Assembly: GCA_031841125.1 (NCBI GenBank)
Contig: CM063108.1
Coordinates: 7,981,683 to 8,045,682 of the forward strand
Direction of reading: 5' to 3'
DNA: 64,000 bases
Source: Acanthococcus lagerstroemiae
Lineage: Eukaryota; Arthropoda; Insecta; Hemiptera; Eriococcidae
Under the pieces are notes generated by a model, which made no database searches, was not told the origin of the DNA, and saw only the letters and a list, made by a program, of their open reading frames with translations. A program made the translations under genes and the position numbers. How positions within the stretch are numbered: the stretch's first letter is position 1; each line of letters starts with the position of its first letter. Positions 34,861-45,357 of the stretch are shown piece after piece.

Positions 34861-35959
34861 AACATTAAAAAAAAAGGGTGAAATTATATTGCCCGTGCAA
34901 AATAGAACATTTCAGCGATAAATCTTGAACTATATTAAAAAATGAATAAACGTGGTTTTTAGTACAAACGAGCGATAAATGAAGCACTTTAATGAAGTAT
35001 GAGTGAACTTATTTAAAAAAAAAATGAAGGAATCAACTTGTATGTTAGTACAAATGAGCGTGAAGGTTTCACTGAGTACTATATACCGCTGCGAGTGGCA
35101 CTGAGCCTCTAACAACGGAAAGATTGACGAAGTTCAAATCCAAGGAAAACGCATGGAAGACCTTCGAAGAATTTAAAGAAGAATACTACGGTGTGTGGGT
35201 CATCACGATAATGTTCGGTAAGCAGGGGCGGAAATAGAGGGGGCTAGGGGGCAAAGCCCCCTAAATGAAAACTGTAAAACTATACGAGTACCGCTATTAT
35301 CGTTTATGATGTTGTGCTTTTTTTTTTTTTTTGGTGGGAGGGGGTTATGATTTTTTGGATTTTTATAAAGTTACCCTAGACCGTCGACTTAAATGAGTTG
35401 GTTTAAGTGAGTTCAATACTGTCGCCCTCCAGTTTCGAGGGATAGCGAGTGCAGAGAAGCCTAATCGTGATCCAACTGATAACGAAAAAGACCAAGGTAG
35501 ATGTGTGTGAGTGTCCAAAGTAAGTAAAGTGCAAAGTTCAAAGCTGCTTGAGAACCTTTTTTCCAAAGCATTAGTCACAACTCACAAGAAAATACCTACG
35601 TAAATCCACATTTTCCTCCTTACATTCGACGTAATAATGACTATAGATCTTTCTACAAATTCAAAATAAAACCAGAACGTGTTTAGTATGATATAATGAT
35701 GATGATAGGAAGGTTATCAGCCTTACGACCGGTTCGATGCAGCTCCCCATTTCTCCCTATCTTGTGCAAGTTCTTTCATTTCCAAATAACTCTTACATTT
35801 GATAACCTCGATTATCTGTTGAACATACTGGAATCTTTGCCAACCTACTCAATTCTTTTCTTCCACCCTTCCTTCTAGCAGGAATGATATTATTCCTGGG
35901 TACCTCATGTTATGCCCTATTAGTTCATCATGATTCCTCATCTTCAAACAATTCCAAAT

Positions 35960-37082
35960 CAGCCCTGTAGCCAGAGTTTATGTGTGAGTGGGGCTCTATG
36001 AACCTTTTATGGGGCCGAAGCCGACATTTTTTTACAAGCGAAAAGAAAAGTGTACATAGGTTTTATGTTTTATTTCAATGTTGACGTAAATTTGTAAACC
36101 TGAAGAGGAATTCTGGATCGTTTAAACCTAGGGGGAGTTACGTCAATACTAAAGGGAAAAGGCCCTGACTAAAATTAGATTCAATACAGAAAAGGTTAAC
36201 TAGAAGAAATCAAAATTTTGAGAAAACTTAAATTTATTAAATATAAAATAGACGTTTTAAAAGGAAAAGTACAAAGAGTAAAATCAATAAGTTTCTTCTC
36301 TACACGGTCGGCTCGGCTTCGGGAACCGGACTTCTATGAATTATTGGATTCGGACCTAACGACAAACATAAAACAAACGTTTGTCGCCAGTCTAAGAAAT
36401 AACGAAAAGGAGAAAAGGATACGGCACCATTGGGCGAACGTTCGAGTTTTTTCGAACGGAATTCTAGTTTGAATTCTAAAGGCCCCAAAGGGCGAATGTT
36501 CGAGGAAATCGAACGGAATTCCACGAGGAATTCAAATTATTACGATCGACACGTATATGCATCGATATTTTCAACTCAAATTTTGTTGACTGGTGATGAT
36601 GACTCTGGGAAGACTTGTCCGAACCGAATTACGAAATTTACGTAAATACGAGAACTACACGTTCTAGATTTCTTAGATGTCAATACATTTACTGTCTACT
36701 GACAATACTACTGACCTGTACATCCATAATTTCCACCTCCTCGTCGGTCATAATCTCCAAAGTTGAATTCACGTACTATTTCTTATGTAACTCAAAATAG
36801 CAACTGACCGGAGAGGCTCAAACAGGCTTGGGTAATTTAGCGAGAGTGTACTGAGGCCATTACATACAAATCCCATTCCCAATCCAAGAATCCTGAATTA
36901 GTTGACTGAATTTTTGGTCTAAATTTTAAAATGTTTCTGTGATATTAATTCTCTTTATCCCTTCTTTCTTTCTCGTTCAGCGTAATGATGATTATTTTTA
37001 ATGGTGGTATCTTTGCCTAGGGAGGTTCAAGATACCTTTAGAGGGGGCCCAGCCCCATCTTACCCTCATGGCTACGGGAATG
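35960..37082. mobile_element. hAT-type element, 1123 bp, exact 8-bp TSD
   Basis: Ends CAGCCCTGTAGCCAGAG and, from the right, CATTCCCGTAGCCATGAG. TTCCAAAT is on both sides (35952-35959 and 37083-37090). It interrupts LINE-C copy 2 between its TDIWN and MRNHDEL segments; removing it and one duplication joins the frame. No transposase frame is evident. GTAGCCA-type ends are typical of arthropod hAT MITEs. Confidence 0.8.
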
Positions 37083-37351
37083 TTCCAAATATCTGTTTTA
37101 CCTGCTACTCTGTTAAGTATTTCCTCATTTCTTACCTTATCCGTCAATTTGATATTAAGTATCCGCCTATTGCATCACGTTTCAAAAGCTTCGAACCTTC
37201 TCTTCCCTGGTTTTTCTATGATCCAAATTTCGCATCCATACAACGCTACACCCCAAACGTAAGTTTTCAATAATAATTTGTTGATTTCCAGATTTGTTTT
37301 TGTTTAGCATAAATTACTTTTTCGATAAAATTCTAATGTAGCTTGGACTAT

Positions 37352-38360
37352 AAAATAAATAAAAACAGCTTTATTGCGCAACTTTAAATGCATACAATAG
37401 AATATAATAGTAATAAAATAGTAAAAGGCAGCTGAAAGGTACTAGGCTTAATCCTCCGCGTCGTGGGTTCCTATCCGCCCGTTATCCCAGTTGCGCGCCC
37501 ACCTTTGGGCATAAGCCTCCCCCCTTTTTTCCAATCGTTTTTGTTAAGAGTATACCTCCTCCAAAAAGGTCCTAGCTCTTTTCTGAGCTCGTCTCTCCAA
37601 CGGGTATTGGGCCTCCCTGCACTCCGAGTTTGACCATAGGGTCTCCACCCCTCCACCATTCTCTCCCACCTATCGCTTGCCTGACGCATGATATGACCAG
37701 CGTATTTCCACTTTAGGCTCTTCACCGTTGCCCCAATATCTTTCAATTTAGTTTTCTCCTTGATGGTAGCATTCGCTACTCTATCCGTTTTTCTGAGACT
37801 TAACATGCTACGTTGCATAGCCATTTGGGTAGATCTGAGTATTTGAATATTCTTTTTTGTTGGTGCCCAGGTTTGAGTGCCATACACCATAGACGATAGT
37901 ATGCAACTTTGCCAGACTTCGCTTTTGGTTTTTATCGGAATTTAGCTTTTGAAAATGCTTCTAAGTTTCCAATAGCTGTTCCAACCTCCACTTATTCTGT
38001 TTGAAAGCTCTTTTTCCCCTAGAGTGGCTGAAAGAGACTATTTGCCCCATGTAGTTAATTTCTAACACCCACTCAACCCTTTCACCACCTATGGTCACTT
38101 CCTGTTCCTTTCTATTTGACAGAAGCTTAGTTTTATTCATGTTGATGCTCAGTCCTGCGTGTTTACATACCTCAAATAATTCGTTAGCATTTTTTGTTTA
38201 ATTCGTCTAAGTCACTTGCTGTTAGTACAATATCATCGGCAAATCTTAGATTATTGAGGTAGACACCGTCGATTTTCAAACCTCTATTCTCTCATTCTAG
38301 CTCTGGCGCATTGTTCCTCCAGGGCGCAGTTGAACAGATTCGGAGACAACGGATCCCCCC
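37352..38360 (-). mobile_element. RTE-clade LINE, 5'-truncated, 15-bp target duplication
   Basis: TGTAGCTTGGACTAT occurs on both sides (37337-37351 and 38361-38375). On the minus strand the insert encodes GDPLSPNLFN (about 38345), LRFADDIVLTASDLDELNK (about 38245-38190, across a frame change), the open 139-residue C-terminal block 37890-37471 (VYGTQTWAPTKK, RSMLSLRKTDRV, LKWKYAGHIMR, WRDELRKELG) and an AT-rich 3' end with AATAAA-like motifs at 37352. The motif order is that of RTE/BovB-type LINEs. Good TSD preservation and the long open end suggest it is young. It splits LINE-C copy 2. Confidence 0.85.
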
Positions 38361-38916
38361 TGTAGCTTGGACTATTCTACTACTAATATCACTTTTACAC
38401 CTTCCACATTTTGTTATTTTACTCCTGATACAGCAAAATTCGCTTATTTCCTCAATTTTTGCCTGAACAATTTTTATTTTAAGCTATCATGTTCACATCG
38501 ATTACATACCATCACTTTAGTTTCATTTTATTAAATATTTTCATACAATATTCTAACTCAAAATCTCCTCCATTCTATTTAAAATATTTACCAAATCAGT
38601 GCTTCTTTCAGTTAATAAGACCATATCATCTGCAAACCTGAGCATCTTTACTCGCTCTCCATGTATGGTTACACCTGCTTCAAATTTTTCTTTTATTTCT
38701 TTTATATTCCAGTCTATGTACAAATTAAATAATACTGGAGGTAACGAGCACCCCTGCCTTACACCTTTTTTTTTTCCATATTTGTCACCCCTTTCTCTCC
38801 TTCTATTCCTAATGTAGTTTTTTGTCTGTCATATAAGTTTAAAATAACTTGACTTTCTTCTTTATTCCTGTCCTTTTTAGAATGTCAAACATTTTATCCC
38901 ATCGCTTAACATTGTC

Positions 38917-39150
38917 AAAAGCTTTTTCAGTATCAACGAATGCCATACATGTACGAACATCTTACCCTATTTTAGGTCTCCCATCAACAACTGAACTACA
39001 TAGTTCAGAAACAATGCGAGTCCCAGAAGTAATGTGAAAAGCTTTTTTAGTATCATTGAATGCCATACATGTATCCTACTCCTTTTTAAGTCTCCCGCCT
39101 ACAATTGAATCACATAGTTCAGAAACAACGCGAGTCCCAAAATTTATAAA
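38917..39150. repeat. 120-bp tandem duplication inside LINE-C copy 2
   Basis: AAAAGCTTTTT, GAATGCCATACATGTA, a TTTTAGGTCTCCC-like block, ACATAGTTCAGAAACA and GCGAGTCCCA occur at 38917-39036 and again at 39037-39150. It duplicates the region coding for RT motif A, so it cannot be functional. Confidence 0.75.
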
Positions 39151-39399
39151 ATGAGTTGGATTGATTCGCAATGTTGCGAAGGCTAATTGTATTGCGGCTT
39201 CGTTGTGAAAGATTATATCTCATGGCTCGTGGCGTTGTAAATAACGCTGTTCACTTTGTAAGGCTGAAAGGCAATTACAGTAGAAAACTGAAAAACTAAA
39301 AAAAAAAACGTTCCATATACCTACTTACGTTATGAGCCTTCAAAACAGCACCAGTCGTGACGAGGTGTACTCTCTCACCATTTCCATGGATATGCGAAA

Positions 39400-39870
39400 A
39401 TAAGCACAACAACGACAGTCATGAGGTCCCCCTGACACGCTCCCCGACACGAATTCAGTGGTTGACATTTCCAAGGAAATTTATTTTTCTTCCAGGCATG
39501 GGTATAGTTGAGCGAAAACCGTAACTTCAGCCATGTACTCATTGATCTTGATCAGTACTGCGCCCTGCGCGACTACAGTTCTTCTTCTTTTCTCTTCTCA
39601 TTTCTAGCTCAGTTTAGTTCACAGTACTTTAGCTGTTCATGGTGACAATTCAGTTCAGTGGATGATATTTCCATTTTCTTCCAGCCATGGGTGTACTTGA
39701 GCGAAAATCGTACCATGCCCCCCCCCCCACCACGAAGCCAGTCCGTATGATTTAGCTCTTCAAGGAGGCAATTCAGTTCTGTGGCTGACAGTTCCTCGGC
39801 AATTTATTTTTCTTCCAGCCATGTGCTCATCGATCTTGATCTTTGCTGCGCTCTGCGCGACTACAGTCTG
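39400..39870 (-). repeat. repeat E, reverse array of about two and a half units
   Basis: Units contain AATTCAGTGGTTGACATTTC, CTTCCAGGCATGGGTATA, TTGAGCGAAAACCGTA, CTCATTGATCTTGATC and GCGCCCTGCGCGACTACAG, the reverse of the array at 21780-23145. The 39560 junction shows the uninterrupted ACTGTAGTCGCGCAGG site used by the 978-bp element. Confidence 0.7.
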
Positions 39871-40070
39871 CAGCCGTGTTATTGATAGAAATTTCCATAG
39901 AAATATTAAGGACACACGCACACATCAACAGAAATTTCCATGGAAATATGGAGGACATACACAGACAGACAGACATACATATTATATACATTCATTTTTA
40001 TTTGTATATAGGAGATTGTAGGCGCTGGGGCTTCAGCCCTCCCAAAGTTTTCGCTCTACTTTCGCCCCTG

Positions 40071-41587
40071 TCGGTAAGTTGTCCGAATGTACAGGTACGT
40101 GTCCGTACTTTACGAAACGAACAATTTGCAAGCACATTTGGAGCATGCAAATACGTAAGATTAAAATTAGTGAATGCGCCGGAAGAGACGAAACGTTTCT
40201 CTAGGCCAGAAGAGGAAGCGGGGTCGGCCTTCGAAGGTCAAACGAGAGTGTTTTCCCTATTGAGTCCCAATGTGAGGTACGCCTCCTTTTCCATAGTCTT
40301 ATTGAGTCCTAAATTTTCTACTCCTGATTGAGTCCGACGAAAATAATCTTCGCCCCGGAACCCGAACCGGAATAGTCCGATTGAGTCCCAAAGTAGCAAA
40401 CGAATTTGGCAATAAAAAGTTGACACGCTGTAACTAGTCGACAGAGCGAGCAGAATGTAGCAGTAACGACACTGTTGTATGTTCATTGCATTTCATCATC
40501 CCCGCAGTACACATCTCTCTTGGACTATTTGACGGACACTTACATGAGTGAAGAAGCAAAATTTCCTCGTTCTCAAACATGGCTGCACTGATTCTGATCG
40601 AGTCTGAAACACGTATACTGCACTGCCAACTTGTTCACTGTACTCACAAAAACTATACACGCGAATCAGTTTATCCAAACACGCAGCGATAATATTAAAA
40701 ATAAAAAAAAATGTAGTCCAGTTCACGATGAGGGGCAGCCACGATGAAGGAATTTTTGTGCATTTAAATGGAATTTCCAAAATAGGGGTGGGAGATACGA
40801 TACTTCAAATGACCCTACTGTTTATACATTGCCAGATATCCAGCTTGGACAAAAGTAACAAGGTTTCGGTAGAATGACCCCAATATTCTTGATACGAATC
40901 TTCCTCTTCACAATCTTAATGCTTTTCCATTCTTCCTACTCATCAATATTCTTTCACATAAAAACCAATTCATTCGGAAAAAAATCTACATTTTGCTTTC
41001 AAGCTCTCAACTCATCGAGTTTGGTCGAGAAAATTAATTTTACAACAAAAAATCGTCCTCGTGAGCGTAAGAGTGAAGTTCCTACGGAGAATTTTATAAA
41101 AAAACAAATCAATCCAAAGGTCAATGGCTGCTGTTGAATTGGGGTGAACGGTGCCCGTAGTTTTAATGAGTATCAATAAGACACTGCAAAAAGTTTTAGA
41201 AACCACTTCAGTGCTCCATCAGCAGAGCCTCAGATAATTTTAACAGAGTTAAGGAAGCCTTTCACAAAGCGTAACATAGTGATAAATGTCAATAAGGCCC
41301 TAATGATTCTCAATGAGTACTAACAAAAGTACTAAAGACTGTCTTAGATTAGTTTCAATCAAGCTGTTAGTCTCAATCACACTTAACAAGTCCAGATAGA
41401 GACCGATTTCGACAATTTCAGAGATCAGGAGGGAGCAGGGAGCGACTAAAAAGAGACCTAAATATTTTCTTCTCACCATGCTTGCGGTTCTATAGGGCTT
41501 GTAAACGTTTTATTTGAGAGACGTCAAGCCTGAGAAAATATGTAAGGCTGCGAAGTTTAATATTGTGACAATCCGAATTATTGTACA
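40071..41587. other. unassigned DNA with four ATTGAGTCC motifs
   Basis: No gene. ATTGAGTCC occurs at 40259, 40301, 40327 and 40380, near a short GC-rich patch (CGCCCCGGAACCCGAACCGG). The rest is AT-rich, with no recognisable repeat until repeat D begins at about 41588. Confidence 0.4.
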
Positions 41588-42775
41588 CCAGCGTTCAAGT
41601 CACCAAGAATTATTGAGTTCGTGAATTGTATGTATTAATTAGAATGATTCAAATATTTTACTCCCAATTGCCAAACTTGTATTTTAGACAACATTTTTTT
41701 GAAAACGAACAATGTTGAAGGTTTACACAAGGGGGGGGGGTTGTTAAGTTTAACATAGGATTTAAGTTCTAACAATCTACAATTTTGCTTTAAAAGTTTT
41801 CAAATATCAAGTTCATCCGGAAAAATTGATTTGACCACACAAAATTGTTTTCGTTAATGTAAGGAAGATGTCCCTACCAAAAATTTTGAGATAAAGTTGA
41901 TTTGAAGATCAATGGCTTCTGTTGACCTCGGGTTATAAAGTACAAACATCGAATGAGATGGAGTCTCTTGAGGAAAGACGGAAAGTTGCGGTGCTTGGCT
42001 TTCTTTATGACGTATTGCGGGGCAACATACACGATGAAGGTTTCCTTCGGGAAATCAAAATATAGGTACCGAGACCTACCACCAAAACGGTTCAAGTATT
42101 TCAGGTACAACACGGGAGAACCAGAGCTACTGACCTTATATGGTTCTAAACAGAGCGTGCCGGTTGTATAACACTCCCACGAGGAAGATCATGACGGACG
42201 GACTAGATGCTGACCTCAACATATTTTATCAGTCCAGGGAAGAATTCGAGAACATGGTCAGAAGAGCTCTCAGAGAGGTGGTCTCCGCATAATGATCACA
42301 GTCATGGGGAGGGGGGCTAGGTTGGTCTTGTCGGCTTCACAGCGATAGAAAGCAAATGAAGAATGCGTGAGTGAATGAGAAAGGAATAAATGAGATGTCG
42401 AGCAAATGTAGTCGGTTATAGTTGTAAGTTTTTATGGTTGCTGTTATTATGTACGCGTATTTTGTAATACTGTCGTCCCGTAATTGGCCACAGTGCTGTG
42501 AGGGCGGCACTTTAAATTTTCAATAAATAAATAAATAAATCTTCCGACCGAGAAAAAAAAAATACAGACCGCAGAATCCGAACAAAAGCATGAAATTGAT
42601 TGACTAACCAGATTTCAAAAAAGCTAAATTTATTCATGAAATATTCTTGGTCAAATCCCCTATTTTGAAGGCGCCACTGAGGAGGCAGAACCTAAAAATT
42701 AGATATAATACCGCCAAATACATCAAGAATAGGGTTTTTGGAGTCGCTGAATTCGTTTTAGAGATCGTTTTAAAC
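41588..42775 (+). repeat. repeat D, second long copy, interrupted by a LINE 3' end
   Basis: Collinear with 20465-21040: CTCCCAATTGCCAAACTTGT, GAACAATGTTGAAGG, AAGTTTAACATAGGATTT, AGTACAAACATCGAATGAGA up to about 41956, then CCTATTTTGAAGGCGCCACT and GCAGAACCTAAAAATTAGA from about 42655. The gap between holds the LINE fragment 41957-42537. Confidence 0.7.
41957..42537 (+). pseudogene. CR1/L2-type LINE C-terminal fragment with TAAA-repeat tail
   Basis: Encodes the C-terminal end of the same family as 55172-56704: ESLEERRKVAVLGFLYDVLR (from about 41960), then, after frame changes, LYNTPTRKI and LDADLNIFYQSREEFENMVR up to a stop near 42292. The 3' UTR ends with GAGGGCGGCAC and a (TAAA)n tail at about 42520-42537, the same end structure as the 56.7-kb copy. 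It sits within repeat D. Confidence 0.75.
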
Positions 42776-43079
42776 GTACTTGACTAATTCAATTTTTTCT
42801 CTGTGTTTTATGCTCCCTCTCTGCAAGCTATGACTTACAAATTAAATAGCTTTCTGAGGACACTCTAAACAGCATATCATGCACAATAGAGTCGTAAAGG
42901 AAGCCTTATCGCACTGGTGTTGCAAATGCTTCCTTCTCACTTCTCAGAAAAATTTGGCTGTTTGTGTGTACTGTAATGAACAGTTTCGTCATTTAGACAT
43001 TGCGTGCAGACCTGGCAGATAACACTAGAATTGTATGCAATACAATATATTATGTTATACATCCTATCTAAAATGTTTA

Positions 43080-43330
43080 TTTGATGTCTGCATCTAATAT
43101 CCGATTTCTTAGTGTCGATTTTGGAGTGTGAAAGAACTTGGTAAATTCTGTACAGGGTGTGCCAATTCACAATTTCTTCCTTCTGTAGTCTAGATCGCTT
43201 TCGGCTGTTATGCCATCTTCGGTAGAGTACCCTAACGCTATTCTCTTTGTCGTCCTATATTTATAGTGCTGTGTAGTGCCGTATGGTAAACCTATTTGGT
43301 GTGTTCCTATTGGTTGTCTGTGGTTGTGTA
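43080..43330 (-). other. possible Penelope-like element end
   Basis: On the minus strand, GATGGCATAACAGCCGAAAG with CGATCTAGAC (about 43222-43192) resembles the conserved stretch found downstream of Penelope-type ORFs, where a trait like GATGGCC-CGAAA-GCGATC is common. No coding sequence is present, so this is a weak call. Confidence 0.25.
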
Positions 43331-43602
43331 GTTTGTCCAATCACTTATACTTTCAGCTTGTTCATATACTTTTAGAAGGCCAAAAGCGCACAATTATAAT
43401 ATTCTAAGTGTACGCATTCAACTTTTCTCGTAGAACACGCTGCAGCTAGGGATAAAAATGAATTGATCTAGAATCCCGTCATCAGATATAAAGTAGACAG
43501 TTTACTCACACCGTGTACTAAATTTCATAACTGTCGGCTGGACAGTTTTCAATGTACAGCGCTTCAAATACTGATGGGCACATTTATACGACTGTAATCG
43601 CC

Positions 43603-43870
43603 GTGTGACCGAGTGGTTAACGTGCCCAATTCGCAATTCTTGCACCTCGGGTTCGAAACTCATCAACGCCGGAAAGCTAGAGCTATTCGAATACACCCCC
43701 GCTGACATACTAGCGAACACAGCGACAACAGTATTGATCGAAGTGGAAAAGATAACAGGTCCTGTAACCCTCGCCAGTTCGAACGCACGTCACCACCGAA
43801 CCTAAAAAGACTGATACTGGTATGTGCATGTCGTGGCCAGCTTACTCAACGTTGTGCAAGCACGCGGCTC
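43603..43870 (+). mobile_element. tRNA(Ser/Leu)-derived SINE
   Basis: Box A TGACCGAGTGGTTAA (about 43606) and box B GGGTTCGAAAC (about 43650) have tRNA-like spacing and a class II tRNA look. The acceptor stem does not pair and an unrelated body follows, so it is a SINE head and not a tRNA gene. It lies head-on to the SINE at 43900-44085. Confidence 0.65.
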
Positions 43871-43899
43871 TTTTCTAATTTTACTCTTAACCCGAGCCC

Positions 43900-44085
43900 T
43901 GGAATCCACCCTATCGAGCATTACCTCAGGGACGCCGGGGAGGCTGTTAGGGCCGTCTTAGCCCTCTTTTCATTTGGCGAAAATCCGGCCTAGGACGAAA
44001 CGTAGCGAGTAGCTACGTGAGATCGGACCCGGGACCTCCGGATTCCGAGACCAGCGCGCTATCCACTCGGCCAACCAGGAAGCGA
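43900..44085 (-). mobile_element. tRNA-derived SINE, opposite orientation
   Basis: Reverse-complement reading gives TTGGCCGAGTGGATAGCGCG (box A, about 44075-44056), CTGGTCTCGGAATCCGGAGG, then box B GGGTCCGATC (44030-44021). The body continues to about 43900 with GAGGGCTAAGACGGCCC. A different head from 43603-43870, so a second family or a diverged copy. Confidence 0.6.
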
Positions 44086-45357
44086 ACTGCGGCTGCGCAC
44101 TCTTTGGCATAGAGCAACCCTTCCCAGGAAAGTCGCGTGTCAGAAACAGCGATCGCCAACATCCGGCAACGGGTACAACACCTGATTTTTTTTTATGCTC
44201 TTCACTACCCGTGAGTGGCTCGACTACAATTTGTTGTTTCAGCTGATCGGCGGATCTCTCGATTAAACGACGAAGGTTAGACAAATAAAAGCAGACATAA
44301 AAGTCGAATCCACACTCGTAATTTTAAATACTTTTTATGCACTTGTACTTAAAGGCTTCGGTCATTGTTACCAGAAGCGTGTGTACACGTATATACTCGT
44401 ACCTATGCAGCTAATATTATTTCAAATGAAATACGATTACATTAATGAATAGATATGCTACTGCAATAAAAGCCGAAGACTCGTCTCTTCACCGTTTTTT
44501 TTTCTTTTTTTCTTTTTTTTTTTGTTTCGTCTCATCGGCCTATGCTACCAAGGCCAAGTTGGTAGTAACGTACGCGTTATGAGTATTTCGCACCATCTAA
44601 CTAACCTCGCGACCATTGAATTTCTGAGAAACATATTCTGGCGAAGTTTATTACTCAGTAGTTGGGATTAACGATTACACATATTGTTCGTTATACGAGG
44701 AAAAAAAAGATTAGACGTTTCGAGTGATAACTATTGTTGAAAATGCATTGGCCTGAGAACGCCATGGACGACGTTTAACTTGGTCGAAGTACGAGTATAA
44801 TACACCGGTGGACGTCTCTCAAGTCAAAGGCGAGATTTGTGCGCACAATCATCCATGGAACTGAGGAACGTAGAACACACCCAGGATCGGTTGTGCGTGA
44901 AAACACGTATGTCCTTGTCTGAAAGAGTCCGGGAAATTGTATTTTTATTTTTATTTTTTTGTAATGCTAGTAAATGTCTTATAGATTGTCAGCGTCCAGG
45001 TGGTCGTAGATTACGAAAAGATAATGTAATTTGCAGACAGGGTTCAACAGTCTCGATCTTTTTTTCTTAACTCTCTCAGCGACGTATGTACGTTTTTGCG
45101 CAATTCTATACGGATAGGGATTCACTGATAGGGGATTGTCACCCTAATATATTATGTTCGGAAATTTTGTTAAATAGTTCCTCGGATAGAATTGCCTCCC
45201 AGTTGGCAAAACAGAATCCCCAATTGGTGGTGGAATTTACATTTTCAGTCGGAAAAATTAGGATCGCTCCTCTCTCCACGGGCGGCGTCACAGGCGTAGC
45301 GTGTGGGCCAAAGAATTGAAATGGGGCAGTTGGCACTGTTTTAAGAATAGGTTGACC
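44086..45357. other. unassigned DNA
   Basis: No gene called. T-rich simple sequence is at 44500-44525. The 45139-45357 minus-strand frame directly follows the H2A-like block and could be its degraded downstream sequence, but no histone motif is visible there. Confidence 0.35.

Larger units (their letters stand above)
35690..39160 (-). pseudogene. LINE-C copy 2, cut by a hAT element and an RTE LINE
   Basis: Right to left on the minus strand: FVDTEKAFDNVKRWDK motif A (about 38950-38895), ILNLYDRQ (38840), the GVRQGCSLPPVLFNLYIDW segment (38765-38710), ADDMVLLTES (about 38630), an interrupted middle, then LLLKTYVWGVALYG (about 37280), FEAFETWCNRRIL and VRNEEILNRVAGKTDIWN (to 37095), and, after an insertion, MRNHDELIGH (about 35945), RYPGI and the C-terminal ELAQDREKWGAASNRS (about 35720). 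This gives the 3' end missing from copy 1. It is broken by stops, a 120-bp tandem duplication across motif A (38917-39150) and two insertions with clear target duplications. It lies wholly within the hAT-bounded block 35223-40070. Confidence 0.8.
35223..40070. mobile_element. 4.85-kb block bounded by hAT termini and a perfect 8-bp TSD
   Basis: The left end CAGGGGCGGAAATAGAGGGG and the right end, reverse complemented, CAGGGGCGAAAGTAGAGCGA match in 14 of the first 17 bases. TCGGTAAG flanks both sides exactly (35215-35222 and 40071-40078). Inside are a G/C hairpin-like patch near the left end, a LINE-C copy with its own insertions, and a repeat E array. I see no hAT transposase, so the unit is non-autonomous and was enlarged by later insertions or captured them before moving. 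Confidence 0.8.

Noticed and set aside
35223..35280. Isolated G/C hairpin at the left end of the composite unit taken as a terminator or separate MITE
   Set aside because: It is explained as the subterminal part of the hAT left end, whose partner and TSD were found at 40070.
43603..43675. tRNA-Ser gene
   Set aside because: Boxes A and B are present but the acceptor stem does not pair and the sequence continues into a SINE-like body.
44010..44085. tRNA gene on the minus strand
   Set aside because: Same reasoning: tRNA-like head only, with an unrelated 3' body.
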